From Guillardia theta CCMP2712 (taxonomy: Eukaryota; Cryptophyceae; Pyrenomonadales; Geminigeraceae), in NCBI RefSeq assembly GCF_000315625.1, contig NW_005434660.1, positions 709,700-773,699 on the forward strand: DNA of 64,000 bases, given 5' to 3'. The first letter of the stretch is position 1. Each line of letters opens with the position of its first letter. A program made the position numbers and the translations under genes. Below are positions 10,701-23,600 of the stretch, piece after piece. The notes below the pieces were generated by a model. It was not told where the DNA came from, made no database searches, and saw nothing but the letters and a program-made list of their open reading frames with translations.

Positions 10701-13700
10701 AATGGTACTGCACTTCACTTTTCGCCTGATCACAACTTGAAAAGCTCGCGAAAGGTTTTCAGTTCTTTGGTTTCCCTGTTCAAAATTCACCTCTTCCTAG
10801 GCAAAAGTTTTATCGCCTTTTGGTGAAATTGAGGCCAGTTCTTCATCGCCAAGCACTCGTGACGTCACACGAAGGGTGAGATGACGGCAATACCATTGAA
10901 GTTGGCTTACTTGACTGCAGGATACAAATGATGATATTCAGAATAAGATCAAATTTCAAGAATTTTTACAAACGCTGAAAGCCGGGATGCAGGTCGAAGT
11001 CAAGATTGACAATGACAACAGGACAAGACACTCTAAATGGAAAGTTGCAACAATCAAATTCATAAGTCATGCAAAACAGTATTTCAAGATTGAACTTGGG
11101 CCTGAAGATGGAGAGGCAATTGAGAAATATTATTTCTCCGAAGAAGGGACTCGGTGGAGAACGGTGGCCGTTGCCAAGAAAGAATCCGAGATTCAGACCT
11201 CAGTGCAAAGGTCAGGTGCCGCAAGGAAGAGGCAGGTGCCGTCAGTCGGGGCTGTGGTGGAGATTTTATTCAGTGATAACAAGTGGTATCGGGGTAAGGT
11301 AGTCTCAGAAGAACCAGGTGGCCTGTGGAGAGTTTGCTTCGAAGATGGGGACGAAGACACCTTTCAGTGGCCCGATCCGGAAGTCAGGATCATTTGCAAG
11401 AGCAGGAAAAGTCGAAGTGTGGGAAATGATCAAGAACTCAGCATGCAAGTAACAGAGATAAGAGTTGGTACACTCGTCAAGGTGAATTTTGCAGAACTTG
11501 CAAGATGATACCTGTTTGTCTTAGTTTGACCATCTTGTCAGGTACTATTTGATGACGGTGTACGGTACATCGGAACAGTTGTCACCAGGAACTGGCAAAC
11601 CAATGAGATCACGGTAATCTTTGAAGATGGCGAGAAGCACGAGATCGAGTTGCCTTGTGCTGACATTCAGATCGCCTCGCACGCGAAAGAGCTGGAGGAA
11701 TTTCAGGCTAGCATGGACCCAGATTCATCGGAAGGAAATGCTCCCTGGTGGTTCAGCTACCCTCGAAGACATGTACTGGAAGTGCAGTCGGAGGACGATA
11801 TTTGCCCCTGGAAGAGTGTGGTGATTAGACCTCCGAGAAAGCAGAGAAGAGCTCGGGTATCGGCTGCAAGATCCAGAGGTGATACCAACCAGTCACAACA
11901 GACGCAGGAGGCAACAAGTGCTGAAAATACTCCTGATGCTTCGGCGCTCCGAAAGATTGGAAGAAAGAAAAGGCTCGAGAGTAGAGATGAATTGGAGAAT
12001 GCAGAAGGAAAGTCAGGACAGCGGAGGAGCATTTCTTCGTATCAAGGGGATGCTGATGCTGGGCGAGGCAGTGAACGTAAAAAGGAAGATAGGAAGAAAG
12101 AGAAGGAAGAGAAGCGAAAAGACAAAGAAGCAGGAACCAAGAAACCCCAAAAGAAAAAGGATCCGAGCATGCAAGTTGAGAAGCAGCTGGAGACTTTCCT
12201 CAATCAATCATCTAAAAGATCCGGTGCTCCACGTGAGCTCGAGAAGTTGTTCCTCCAAGAAACACCCTCAAAGCTTCAAGAAGATGAAGACACATCTGAC
12301 TTTGTGGATGCTCTTTGCCTGTACATGCCGCCGACCGACCTGCTGAACACCAAAGACTTCTGCTTGATTTGCGGCAGCTCGTCAGACCGAGACGACTTTC
12401 TATTCTGCAGGGATTGTGGAGACTCATTCCACAAGTACTGTTTCGACCTCACCTTGAAGATTCCCCCAGAGAAGCGGAACATGTGGAGATGTCCGGCTTG
12501 TAGGATCTGCGAGGTGTGCAAAGGCGAGGAGAACTGGGACGAGATGCTCTGCTGTGATGAGTGCGACAGAGGGTTCCACATCTACTGCTTGAGGCCTCCT
12601 CTGAAGCAGATCCCAGCGGAGGGCTGGAGGTGCAGCGAGTGTGTCCGTTGCCTGAGCTGTGGCTCCAAGACCCCCGGGCCCAAGGGGAGCGATCGGTGGC
12701 GAAAGGACTACACCTTGTGCAGTTCGTGCTGGGTGGAGTATGAGAAGAAGAACTACTGCCCGATCTGCAAAGTCGTCACCTCCTCCAAGGACATCAAGAT
12801 GGTCAACTGTGACTCGTGCCAGATGTGGGTGCACGTAACGTGCGGTGGGATCGACAATGCGACGTACAACAAGATGGCTGAGGCCGAAGAAGATGTGCCA
12901 TGGGACTGCCCGCGGTGTCGAGGAGAAATCGAAGTGTCTGACGATGACATGGACGAGCGATATCCACTCCCTGGGCCTGCCAAGGTCATTCAAACCCAGC
13001 AGAATCTGGAGGAATTTTGCACTGCCAAGGTGAAGGAACTGAGCAAACTGTGCGAGGCCGTTGAGCAATCCTTTCGAGCTGGTGACGCTAAGGAGGGTCA
13101 GCAAGAGCAGGAAGGGGATGGCACACCAGATGCCAAGACACAAGGAGCTGAGAAGAATGGGGATGCAAAGATGTCAGAAGCCGACAAGGATGATGATGTT
13201 AAGATGTCAGAAACTGAGAAGGAAGACTTCCAGGTTGGTCAAGCTGAGGACAAAGATAACTCGAAGACGTCAGAAGTTGAGGAGAAAGACGATACAGAGA
13301 TGTCAGAAAATAAGAAGAAAGATGTTTCAGACATGTCAGAAGATAAGAAGAAAGATGTTTCAGAGATGTCAGAAGATCAGAAGAAAGAGGATACACAGAT
13401 GTCAGAAGATCAGAAGACAGAGGATCCGAAGACGTCAGAAGCTGAGAACAAGGCCGAGGATGTCTCCCCACCGGAGACGACTGCTCGAACTAACGGTGAT
13501 CAGATGGAAATCACCGAGGTCATAAAGGATGACGAGAAGATTTCACAAGGAGAATCTGTTGAGAGAGTGGAGTCGACCGATGACGTGACGCCGAAATCTC
13601 AGAGCAAAGAATCTCAAGATTCTCCCGCACCTGTTGCTGAACCTGCCTCTAAGGCACCGGAAACAAATGGTGTGTCTCAGCAATGTAACGGAAGCGAGGG

Positions 13701-15809
13701 CCACGTAACGGTCAAAGAGCTGACACAATCGCCGTGCCCAAGTACGGAGCTCCGAGGCGACAGAGAAGTGAAGTTCGATGCTCCGAGACTTGACGCTACG
13801 ATGCCGCGAGACGAGGATCGACGCCTTGAAGCGACTGCCCCGCCTCAGAATGTCACGGTGTCTCCTCAGCCGCCGCCGGTGGGAGTTCAAGGCAGCAACA
13901 GGATCCCAGCACAGGGCGAGGCGTCGAAACAAGAGGATAGCAATGAAGACCAAGTGAATGAGTCGGCGTCATCCCCCAATTTGACCGAGAACCCACAAAA
14001 GTTTCAACCGTCGGGTGATCAAATGTTGAAAAGCTCCCAGGAATCAGCCGAAACCAGTCAAATCAAGGATGACCCAGCAGGAATTGAGGAAAAGCAAAAT
14101 CAAGATCAAGATGCGTTGCCAGTGGCCGATGAGCAGGACGAGACGGAACGTGAAAGCAAGGGCAGCATGATGGAGGTGGATGATAATGACGATCAGCTGC
14201 TGCGACGGCAGAAAATTGTAGCTATCGGGCAGATCAAGAGAGAGTTACACCGATTGGAAAGGAACATTGACCGGCATAAGTATCTGAATTTGATGGATTT
14301 CTATGGCGACGTCCAGCTAGCTCTGAACAAGTCAAAGATGCCTGCGTCTATCGAGAAGTGGATCGCAGAACTGCGGTCAAAGGCTGACGAGGCCATGCAG
14401 GATGCGGCTAGGAGGAGCGCAGCATCGATAAAAGAGCAATTTTCCCCGCAGATCTTGAACAAGAATCGGGTTTGGGCGGTAGAATTGCCTGCGTTTCAGC
14501 TCTCCGAGTTTGGTTCAGGAAGCCCGAATGAAATGTACGGACAAGACTCTGCGTCCAAGCGCCTGTACAGGACTAAGAAAGGCATGGATGTTGAATTCAA
14601 TGCCGGAAACGCTTCGAACAAGAACCTTGAATTCAAATGTAGACTCTTTGCGACGCGGGTGAGGTTGAGTTTGGGGGCAGAGTCAAATGTCTACCAGCAA
14701 GTTCTTCAGGTCTGTGACACAGTAGACTGGAATATTATCACTGTCGAGAAATTGTTCGCCGTTCTCAAACAGATTCTTTGCCGGAACATCGACCTGCTCA
14801 AGTTGTTTCAAAGCATCATGGTCTCCAGGTGTTTCGAGATGCAACCTTCATCGCAGGGCTACACTCCACTCAAAAGATCACAACAAGAGCAAGCCATGCA
14901 GTTTTGTACCGAGGTGCAGAAGCTGTATGGGAAGCATTCCGATGTCTACCGTCAGTTCTTGCAGATCATGCACAACTATGCCGAGCAGGGTCGAAACACA
15001 GGCAGGACGGTACAAGAAATCCGCGCGCTGTTCTACGACCAGCCAAGTCTGATCTACGGTTTCAGAGAGTTTTTGCCTGCTCCGTTTCAAGGGCAATGCC
15101 TTCCAGTCTGTTTTCTTGACAAGACACAAAAAACTGCGGACAAAGCCAGCGCTGCTGCCAAGACTGCCAAACCTGCAGGTGTCGCAGCAGGGTCTATCCC
15201 TTCGCAACACAGTCAACCCGCTCCTCCTCAGCACAGTCAGCATGTTTCATCGATGGCCCAAGATCAGCCTCAACGAACGCCTTTCGCAAGAATTGAGCAG
15301 CGAGGTCATGTGCAAGCGGGAAGGCCCGGCAGTGCATCGTTCACTGGAGGCGCGTTCGCCCCTCATACCCATACTCAATATCATCCCAGCTCGCAAGTGT
15401 ACGGCATGAAGCAAGGAGATCAGTTCTTGGGAACAGCCTCGGCGAGCTCAGGGCCGATGAAAAGCTTTGGTAGTCAACCTTCGACCCAGACCGCGACATT
15501 TCCCCAGAATACTGCCTGTTCACCGTATGGCGCCAGACCTACCAGCTTACCCAACATGAACTCCAACATGAACGCCAGCAATGCTTTCAAGACAAACATG
15601 GGACCAGCACAGAATGTAGCGCTGAACAGCATGCAGCAAGGGGTAAGGAGATAGCTATGTGTTCTCTCTGGGTTCTTCTGACTTGTTATAGCAGACTGCT
15701 TTCTCCAGTGCGAGCCAGCAGCAGGCTGGAGGTTGGGCTCCCAGCAATCCACATCGAGAGCCACCTAGTCACGAGCAAATGTCGAGACAGCAGCAGCAGC
15801 AGCAGCAGC

Positions 15810-15845
<36 letters not shown>

Positions 15846-15890
15846 TCCAGCAGCAGCAGCAGCAGCAGCTCCAGCAGCAGCAGCAGCAGC

Positions 15891-15926
<36 letters not shown>

Positions 15927-15941
15927 TCCAGCAGCAGCAGC

Positions 15942-15972
<31 letters not shown>

Positions 15973-15986
15973 TCTCCAGTATCAGC

Positions 15987-16020
<34 letters not shown>

Positions 16021-19000
16021 ATCAGGACTTTCGAAAGGGACGAATCCGCTGCTCAGTCAGACAAGCAGCGGCCATCAGGGTCAGGCGGGCTTGCTTGACC
16101 AGTCCCAACAGAGGTTTCAACTCCGCGCTGATCAGAGTGCGCTGGATAGGCAGACCAGCGCCTTCGGCCTCGCTAAGAGACCTTCTGCTGCCGCTGACTC
16201 TACATGGCTCCTCAAGGGTCAGGACAACCGAATGGTGCCCAGCCCGGTCTCACTGGAGCAGCAGCGAGTGCCGCTATCGTCACAGGGTGAGCTGATTGAT
16301 CGGAACACTCTCAACCTGACTTGCATGAGCAGGAGCCATGTCAGTGAACAAGTCTCCTGCCCCCGTTGTCTCGCCCGCCTCCATATCGAGTCGCGTTGGG
16401 CCCGCTTTCACTAACGTAGGCCACCAGAATGGGGTCGCCAACGTTCAGATGGCGGCGAACTCTCTGCTTGCGAAGCAGCAGCTCTCTTACTCGGACGCGG
16501 CGTCAGGGAACTTCGTTGCAGCAGCTCGTCCGGCAGACAACTTGAGCATGATCAACGCAACTAGAGATACGGGGGCTGTGAAGGACCAAAACCAACCCAA
16601 CCTAGTGTTCGAGTCGATTCCACAAGTCGACGGGTGCGATCTGGACGATCAAGCTTCTCAAAGCTCTATGGACGAAACCGGCACAAGCAGCTTCAAACCG
16701 AGCCCCAGCAACTTTTCTACCTTGGTCTCGCATCAGCCCATGGCGCAGCAGCTCAACGGGCCGATGATGATGGCACACCAGACACAAGCTTTGCACACTC
16801 TATTGCAGCAGAACTCCGTCTCTCGCCCCCTGCTGTCTCAGACGTCGATCTCTCATCCGTCCTCCTTCCCCATGAACAGCTTGCAGCTGCAGACCTCGTT
16901 CTCCTCGGAGCTCCTGGCGTCAAAGCTGTCTCACATGAGTGCTCCGATGGTTTCTCTGCCGCAAGTTTCTCTCCCTGCTTCCCTCTCGCACATTGCGACG
17001 CCACATTCGTCCATGCCCCTTCTTGCAAGGCCACAGACGTCAGCATCTTCGGCGCTGGTCCTACAGACGGCACTGCCACAGCTTCAGTCTAGTCTGTCGC
17101 ATCAGCAGCTGTCGCAGAACCTGCAGCTGGCACAGCATCATGCCGTCGGACAGCAGCGATCCATGGTTGGGGTGTCCCTCACGTCTTCTTACGATTCATC
17201 ACTCAGACGTGAAGCCCCAGCGCTTGCACCAACAGCATCACCAGCTCCAGCTCCAGCTCCAGCTCCAGCTCCAGCTCCAGCTCCAACAGAGGAGGCATCT
17301 TCAGCCCCAACTGCTGGGGTCCCAGCTCAACCTCAGCAGGAACCGACAGCGCAGGAGGCTGCCTACGACTCCCCGAGAATGAGCTCGGAACGAACAAGGA
17401 CAGAAAATGTACGTAACCGCCCGCTGCAATCGGAGAGAGCGGCTGCTCTGGCTTCGACCCGGGCCAGGAAGGAGAGTCCTCCTCCCCCGCACAACAAGCG
17501 CATCATCCGCGACGCTGTGATAGCTGGGGTGTCGGTGAAGAGTGAGGAGGTCAGGGCGATTGTCGATGAGCTGGGAGGGATGGGAATTTGCAACGAGCAG
17601 AGGCTGTGGCCTCAGGTGGCCAACAGGCTCAACATCGACAGGCAACGGTGTCACTCCTACTGCGCGAAGCTTCGAGGTCTGTACCTGGGATACAGCATGG
17701 AGCCTCCGAGGATCAGGAGCCGCCCCGAGACGAGGAACAGAGATACGGGAACGCCCGTGCATGGCAGGAAGGCGGGGCCGTCGATCAGCAAGCTTGTGAA
17801 GCAAGATCTGAACCTGAACGCTGAGGGAGGAGGAGACGTGAAAGCTGCACAGCCGAGCTCCGATGTCATCGGGACCCTCAAGACGGTCAGGGTGGACCGA
17901 GAGCCCTACGATTTCTTTATTCCCATCAAGGTTGGGACCAGCAACCGCTCCAAGTCGCTGCTGACGGCGAAGCCTCGGCTGCAACGGGCGGCCACCATGG
18001 CTCAGGCGCTCTGGGTTGAGAGCATCTTCGAGGCTGTGTCAAAGACGGAGGCGGCGCGGACGCGATGGCAGGAGAGGAACAAGAAGAAGGCCAAGGTGAG
18101 AGGATGGGACCTCAAGACTCTTGGCAGGCAGATCGAGAGCTGCTCCATCGCCCTCGGCATCCTGAAGCTCTCCAATGGAAAGCTGCAGTACCTGGGTGGC
18201 CACAGCCGAATCGCCTCCATCGAGTCCGTGCTGCCGAGTGGGCTGACGAGCCTGGAGGAGCACGAGGTGCGACGAGCTCTTATGCAGGTGAGCCCCAGCG
18301 CGTGTGGGCGCGACCCTCGAATCTGCTCGCTGTGCAAGATCAACGGAGACTGTGTGGTGCAAGGGCGACTCATCTACGTTGAGGTCGGCGTGTGGGCGCA
18401 CGTGAACTGCCTGTGCTGGTCCAAGGGGATCTACGAGGTCCCGGTCAGGCGCAACGTGGGCAAGATCAGCATGCTGTGCAAGGTGCACGATGTGATCAAG
18501 AAGTCCCGCAAGAATCGCTGCGACTTCTGCGGGTGCATGGGGGCGACCGTTGAGTGCTCGTCAGTCAACTGCTGCTCGACGTCGCACTTCGGCTGCTCCG
18601 TGCTCAACGACTGGATGATGTTTGCGGAGCATCACGTGTTCTGTGCCAACTGCAAGGAGACGGAGGAGGTCCAGAAGCTGGGAGGGGCCGCCAACGCCTT
18701 CACTCCGCTGCACCTGAGCAAGCTCGGTGCTCGCCTCCTGCGGGTTATGCCTCGGACGAAGCCGAGGATGGAGGGGAGAGAGGCGGACAAGAAGAAGCTG
18801 ATCCCCAAGAAGCGGAAGAACCCGGGAGAAGCTCCGGAAGGTCAGAAGAGCTCAGCCAAGAGCTTGACGTCGGAGGGAGAGAAGAGAAGTGGCGAACCCG
18901 GAGTGTGCGAGTCTCCTACGGCAGCCGCCGAGGACGTGAAGATGAAGGACGGAGAGGCTTTCAACGGCGGGGAAGGAGAGCGGCAGGGGACGGAGTCTTG

Positions 19001-20213
19001 CGGGCTGCCCTGCGTGAATGATCGGGAGTTTGACGAGGAGCTGGACGCGTACGAGAACAATCTCGTTACCAAGGTGGCGCAGGACCTGCAGCAGGGCAGC
19101 GTCATGGCTCGGGTGGGCTCGCTGACCGTCTACCGCCTGGGAAGGATCAAAGTTGACGACGACAACTTCCACTCGGAGCTCGCCATCTACCCCGTTGGCT
19201 ACATGTCCACCCGACTCTTCTTCGCCCCCGGGGAGCTGCCGACCAAGGGCGGGCCGGCCGTGCGCCGGGTGCTCTACCGCTGTCAGATCCTCATGGACGA
19301 GGGGACCGGGAAACCCATGTTCTGCGTGTCGGTGAACGGGCTGACGTACAAGGCTGACAGCGCGTCGGTGGCGTGGGAGATGGCGACGAAGAGGAAGCTG
19401 AGGGAGAGGAAGAAGCTGAAGGTGCATGCCAACGAGGGTCAGTGCGACAACGTAACTGAGATGTTCATGGCGTGCTCCTACGCCATCGACGGTGACTACA
19501 TGTTCGGCGTGACCGTCGGCCCCATCGCCATGGCGCTCGAGGCCCTGACGGAGTCGACGCTGCTCTTCAACTATCACTCTCGCTTCGGGATCTGGGGCAA
19601 GAACTACGTGCGGCTGAACCTTTCGGGGTGTGCGCGAGCCGAGCCGTTCAAGAGGAGGAAGAAGATGAGCACGGCAAAGGTCCTCCGGAACGCGGAGAAC
19701 GAGGACGCGCGACCTGACGTCGCCAACGTGGGCAAGCCAGCCAAGGAGGAGGAGAGGAGTATCAAGGCCAAGTACTTGCAGCTGAGGAGCGAGCCGAGGA
19801 CGGTGGTGAGAAGGAGCCCCATCCACAACCTCGGGTTGTTCGCTACGAGGAGGATCGACCGCAACGACATGGTGATCGAGTACGTCGGGGAGCTGATCCG
19901 ACCCATCGTAGGCGACATTCGAGACGACCTGGCGCTGGAGAAGGGAAAGAGCACGTACATGTTTCGGCTCGACGACAACTACATCGTCGACGCCATGTTC
20001 GCGGGCAACGCGTCGCGCTTCATCAACCACTGCTGCGACCCCAACTGCTACTGCCAGGTGGTGACTGTGGATGGAGTGAAGCATATCGTGCTGTTTGCCA
20101 TGCGGGACATAGAGGCGGACGAGGAGATCACCTACGACTACAAGCTCCCGATCGAAGAGGTCAAGGTCATCTGCCATTGCGGTTCCGCCAAGTGCCGCGG
20201 ATACATGAACTAA
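7726..20213 (+). CDS. Giant MLL/Trithorax-type histone methyltransferase with MBD, Tudor-like, ARID, PHD and PAH modules
   Basis: The SET domain should methylate histone H3, by homology lysine 4. Exons: 7726-7864, 7951-8258, 8305-8508, 8563-8661, 8713-9261, 9314-9421, 9470-9913, 9964-10062, 10109-10639, 10801-10875, 10921-11481, 11542-15642, 15692-16286, 16333-20213; about 3,897 aa. Approximate residues: MBD-like 44-85 (PEGWKVFAQ, VYFVSPCGK); Tudor/Agenet-like near 95-149, 320-380, 518-580, 690-770, 870-930, 950-1005, 1030-1080; ARIDs 218-285, 434-500, 618-685; PHD1-3 1313-1505; PAH-like 2073-2130 and 2157-2225 (QFLQIMHNY, PSLIYGFREFLP); Gln tract 2439-2516; ARID-like 2993-3060; extended PHD 3268-3385; FYRN and FYRC 3529-3625; SET 3759-3882 with RFINHCCDPNC and ITYDYK; post-SET to the end (CHCGSAKCRGYMN). 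PHD triplet, extended PHD, FYR pair and SET keep MLL order. All junctions agree in frame, nearly all phase 0, so I treat it as one gene. No bromodomain is seen. Confidence 0.88.
13140..13470 (+). repeat. Acidic MSE tandem repeat inside the MLL-like protein
   Basis: Between the PHD triplet and the PAH domains the coding sequence repeats a unit of about 10-11 codons carrying K-MSE (MSEADK, MSETEK, MSENKK, MSEDKK, MSEDQK). The 3' copies are nearly identical at DNA level (period about 33 nt), a recent expansion. Likely a flexible, charged linker. Confidence 0.75.
15788..16020 (+). repeat. Interrupted (CAG)n coding polyglutamine
   Basis: CAG codons interrupted by CTC codons give a Gln tract with scattered Leu in exon 13 of the MLL-like gene. 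The reading frame is fixed by both flanking splice junctions, so the Gln frame is used, not the Ser or Ala frames. Confidence 0.85.
17236..17285 (+). repeat. Ala-Pro hexamer repeat (CCAGCT)n, coding
   Basis: About eight copies of CCAGCT encode a Pro-Ala run in the last exon of the MLL-like gene, ahead of the fourth ARID-like domain. It looks like a linker. Confidence 0.8.
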
Positions 20214-20644
20214 GAGCCCTTCTTGCCTCCCCCTCCTCCTCCTCCTTCCCCTCCTCCTTCCCCTCCTCCTTCCCCTTCCCCTTTGAGTTCGCTATGTCGC
20301 AAGTTGTTTTCGTCTGCTGTTGTCTTTCTATTCATTCTCTCAACATTAAAGTTGCTCAAGACGGTTGTCGCGCCTGCCGAAAAGTTTCAACCTTACGTTT
20401 GACCTCCCCTCCCTCCCCTCCCTCTTGAATCTGCTCCCTCCCTCCAAGTCTCCCGCTCTCACTCACCTCAGGAGGCCTCGAGTCGGGGAACCTCCATACG
20501 CCATTTCCGACAAGAGTCTCGTGGTTAGGCCGCCTGTCGACCAGCTCAGCTCTCGATCCCAAAGTAGGAGGGAGAAGAAGATAAAGGAGAAGAGGGAGGA
20601 AGGAGGAGGGAGGAAGGAGGAGGGAGGAGGGAGGAGGGAAGGAC
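20214..20644. other. Convergent 3' region
   Basis: The MLL-like gene ends at 20213 and the next gene ends on the other strand at 20645. The stretch is pyrimidine-rich on the plus strand up to about 20460, with ATTAAA at 20345 as a possible polyadenylation signal for the plus-strand gene. Purine-rich repeats occupy 20560-20640. Confidence 0.4.
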
Positions 20645-23600
20645 TCACAGTTGTCGCCATATCCCCGTTGAGACCGGGTCCGAGTACCAGGCACCGTCCG
20701 CACCCAGCTGGCAGGGGACCATCTGCCCGCCGCTCCCCTCCCACTCGCACCACTGCGTCCTCCCCCGCTTGCGATATTTCCTGCCGTACACGGGCATTGT
20801 CGGCCACTTGACCTCCTCCTCGGACGAGCTGTCCTTCTTCTCCTCTTTCTTCTCCTCTTTCTCCTTCTCCTCCTCCTGCGCCTCCTGTGTGGCGTTCATC
20901 GGTGGATGCGAGCTTTCCCATTCCCGCGCGTATTTCTACAAGATCACAGTCAGTGATGTGAGCAAGAGCAGGAGGAGTAGGAAGTAGAAGAGGAGGAGGA
21001 GGAGGAGGAAGAGAGACAGGAGCGAAAAGGAAACGAGTAGAGGAGGAGGAGGAGACCGACCTTGACGAGCTCGTCCACTTCCTGCTTGCTGGGCTGCTTG
21101 TAGGAGGAAGAGAAATCTTGACCGAAGAACCTCCTCGCGTCCGAGTCAGGGATGGTGACTCCGTAGATCATCGCCAGCTCTTGCTGCCTGCCCTTCATCT
21201 CCTTCTTCTCCTGACTCTTCTCCTCCCCGCTGTCCCAGAACGAGCCCTGCAAGAGCGTGAGGTGCCGGAGGAGGAGGAGGAGGAGGAGGAGGAGGAGGAG
21301 GAGGAGGAGGAGGAGGAGGAGGAGGAGGAGGAGGAGGAGGAGGAGGAGGAGGAGGAGGAGGAGGCATCGCTACCTTGTTTCCTCGCACGATGACTGGAGC
21401 AGTATCCGGATTGAACGCATCTCGCTCTTTCACCAGATCTTCATGGCAGATCAGGGCAGCTGCCAGCCGAGCGAAGGAAGCAGGGAAAGGAGAGGCGACA
21501 GGAAAGAGAACAGGACACGGCAGGAGGGAGCAGGGGGCAGGCGACACAAGCAAGACGAGCAAGAGCAAGAGCAAGAGCAAGAGCAAGAGCAAGAGCAAGA
21601 GCAAGAGAAAGAGCAAGAGCAAGAGGAAGACAAAGAGGGACCAACCTGTCTCGTCCATGCAGTCGCCTGAGGCTCCTCCGCACGAGCTCTGCTTCTTCGC
21701 CTTGAGGTTCAGCACGGAGGTGTGAGCTCCGAGCTTCGCCTTGGTGAACTCTGAACCAGGTTGAGAAGCTGCTCAACACTATCACAAGGCCAACCTGGCG
21801 ACCAGAAGGGATTTCCTCCCCGCTGCCCGCTCCAGGTTCCCAGCTTGCTGGGCTCAGGTATCCGCTGCTCGCCCTCCTCCTTCTGCAGGAGAAGATGAGG
21901 GCACAGTGGCTTGACAGAGGAAGAGGGGGGAGGGGGGGAGAAGCGGGAAGGGAGAGGAGGAGGTTGGGTCTCACATCCTTCTTGAAAGGATCCTGCCAGG
22001 TCTTCTGGCCCGTCTCGCGATTCTTCCAGAACTGCTCGCCCGAGGAAAGATCGATCTCCTTCTTCCAGTCGCACCCGGGAACCTGAGCAGCAGCTGAGAC
22101 AGAGCTGGGCAGGGAGAGGCTCCTGCTACCTTTCCGAGGCCGTTGGTCTCCCGCGTGCACCTGGGAGGCAGCTGGGGTTTGAGCCACCTGATCTCGTTGG
22201 TCTCGTGGTTGAAAAAGAAGGTCGCGGGGCTGCCGTTAGCCGTGTTCGATCCGGAGGTCCAGAAGCTGCCGCGAGGGGCTCTGTCGACGAAGGTGCCCAC
22301 GTCCTACGAGGAGAGAGACATAGAGAAATCAGACGATAAGGAGAAGACAAACGAAGAGCGGGTGTGAGGGGGAGGCGGGGGGGAAGAGCCGCACGGGGGA
22401 GGAGGGAGGAGGCTCAGCAACTACGCTGAAGGAGGAAGAAACTTTCTGACTCCAGCTAGGAGCAAGCAGACTCACCTTCCCGTGCAGATCTGCGTTGGCG
22501 TTGGGCAGAGGGGTCACGCCTTCCCCTTGCTGCCGTTGCACGCTCGCGTCAACTTTGAGCGGAGGCGTGTAGGCGTGCGGAGCTTCGGATCCCCCCGGAT
22601 TGAACTGATCGATGGGGAGGGAGGAGCCGCGGGCGATGAGAAGGTCACCGAACGTCTCGATGTTTGCGGCCTTGCAGTCAAACCGCGTCCCCTTGTCGTC
22701 GGTCACCATGCAGTCCTCCTCGGAGACGCACTCCAGCCGGTCCGGGTCCTGCAGCTGCTTGATAAAACCGTTGAGCCTCTTGCATTCCGCCACGTAATCC
22801 GCCAGCTGGAACTGCTGGAGGGTCTGGTGGAGCGGGAAGCCGGTTGGCTCCTGGGGCTGTCTTGGCTTCTCAACCTTCCTCTTCCTCCATCCATACTGAT
22901 CGACGATCCCTGAGCTCGCAGCAGACAGCTTCCTATAGCACGCCTTCTCCTCCTCGTTCCAGACTCTCCCCCGACGCTCGCACTCGACCCGCAGGTCGGA
23001 CTTAACGAAGTCGAAGGGCCCGTGCGCAAGAGCTTTCAGGTGCGTCCTGATCTTGTTGCCCCACCTCACACACTCTCCGTGACGGGACATATGCGCCTTC
23101 CACTGATACTCCGGCCCCCTCGACAAGCAATCGGCCTTTAGGTCCACATAGTTCCACTCCAGCGGGTACGCGGGGAGTTTCTTGCTCCTCTTCCTCCTCG
23201 CCCTCCAGCCTCTCTGGTCTGCTCGGCCTGAGCTGTGGAGGAGAGAGACGCACCGACGTTTCTCCCCGTCCCACTTGAACTCGGAGATTCCTTTCCTGGC
23301 GTCCTGCTGGATTCGCAGGTGGCAAAGGTGCTCCACGTCGCTCCTCACGAAGCTCAGCTGGTCGAGGCTGTTGGACTTCGAGGCTGGAGGGTTTGCCTTG
23401 GCCCTCCACCCATACTGATCCACCTCTCCCTCCTCCCCCAGCACGTTCACGCACGCATGCTTGACCGCGTCCCACTGGTAAAACTTTCCTCCATGCTTCA
23501 CATCCTTCATCTTGTCATAGCACTCTCGCTCGAGATCTTTCGTCTGATAGTCTAGCGTGTTATCCCGCATGTGAGGTGTCGGCGTCCTCCACCCGTACTG

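Noticed and set aside
12424-13143. Minus-strand open frame of 239 codons
   Set aside because: Antisense to the PHD triplet, no domain of its own.
18852-20177. Minus-strand open frame of 441 codons
   Set aside because: Exactly antisense to the FYR and SET coding region; Val/His/Arg-rich composition is the shadow of GC-biased third positions.
21257-21670. Arg-rich or Glu-rich open frames over the GGA tract
   Set aside because: Intronic repeat of the minus-strand gene.
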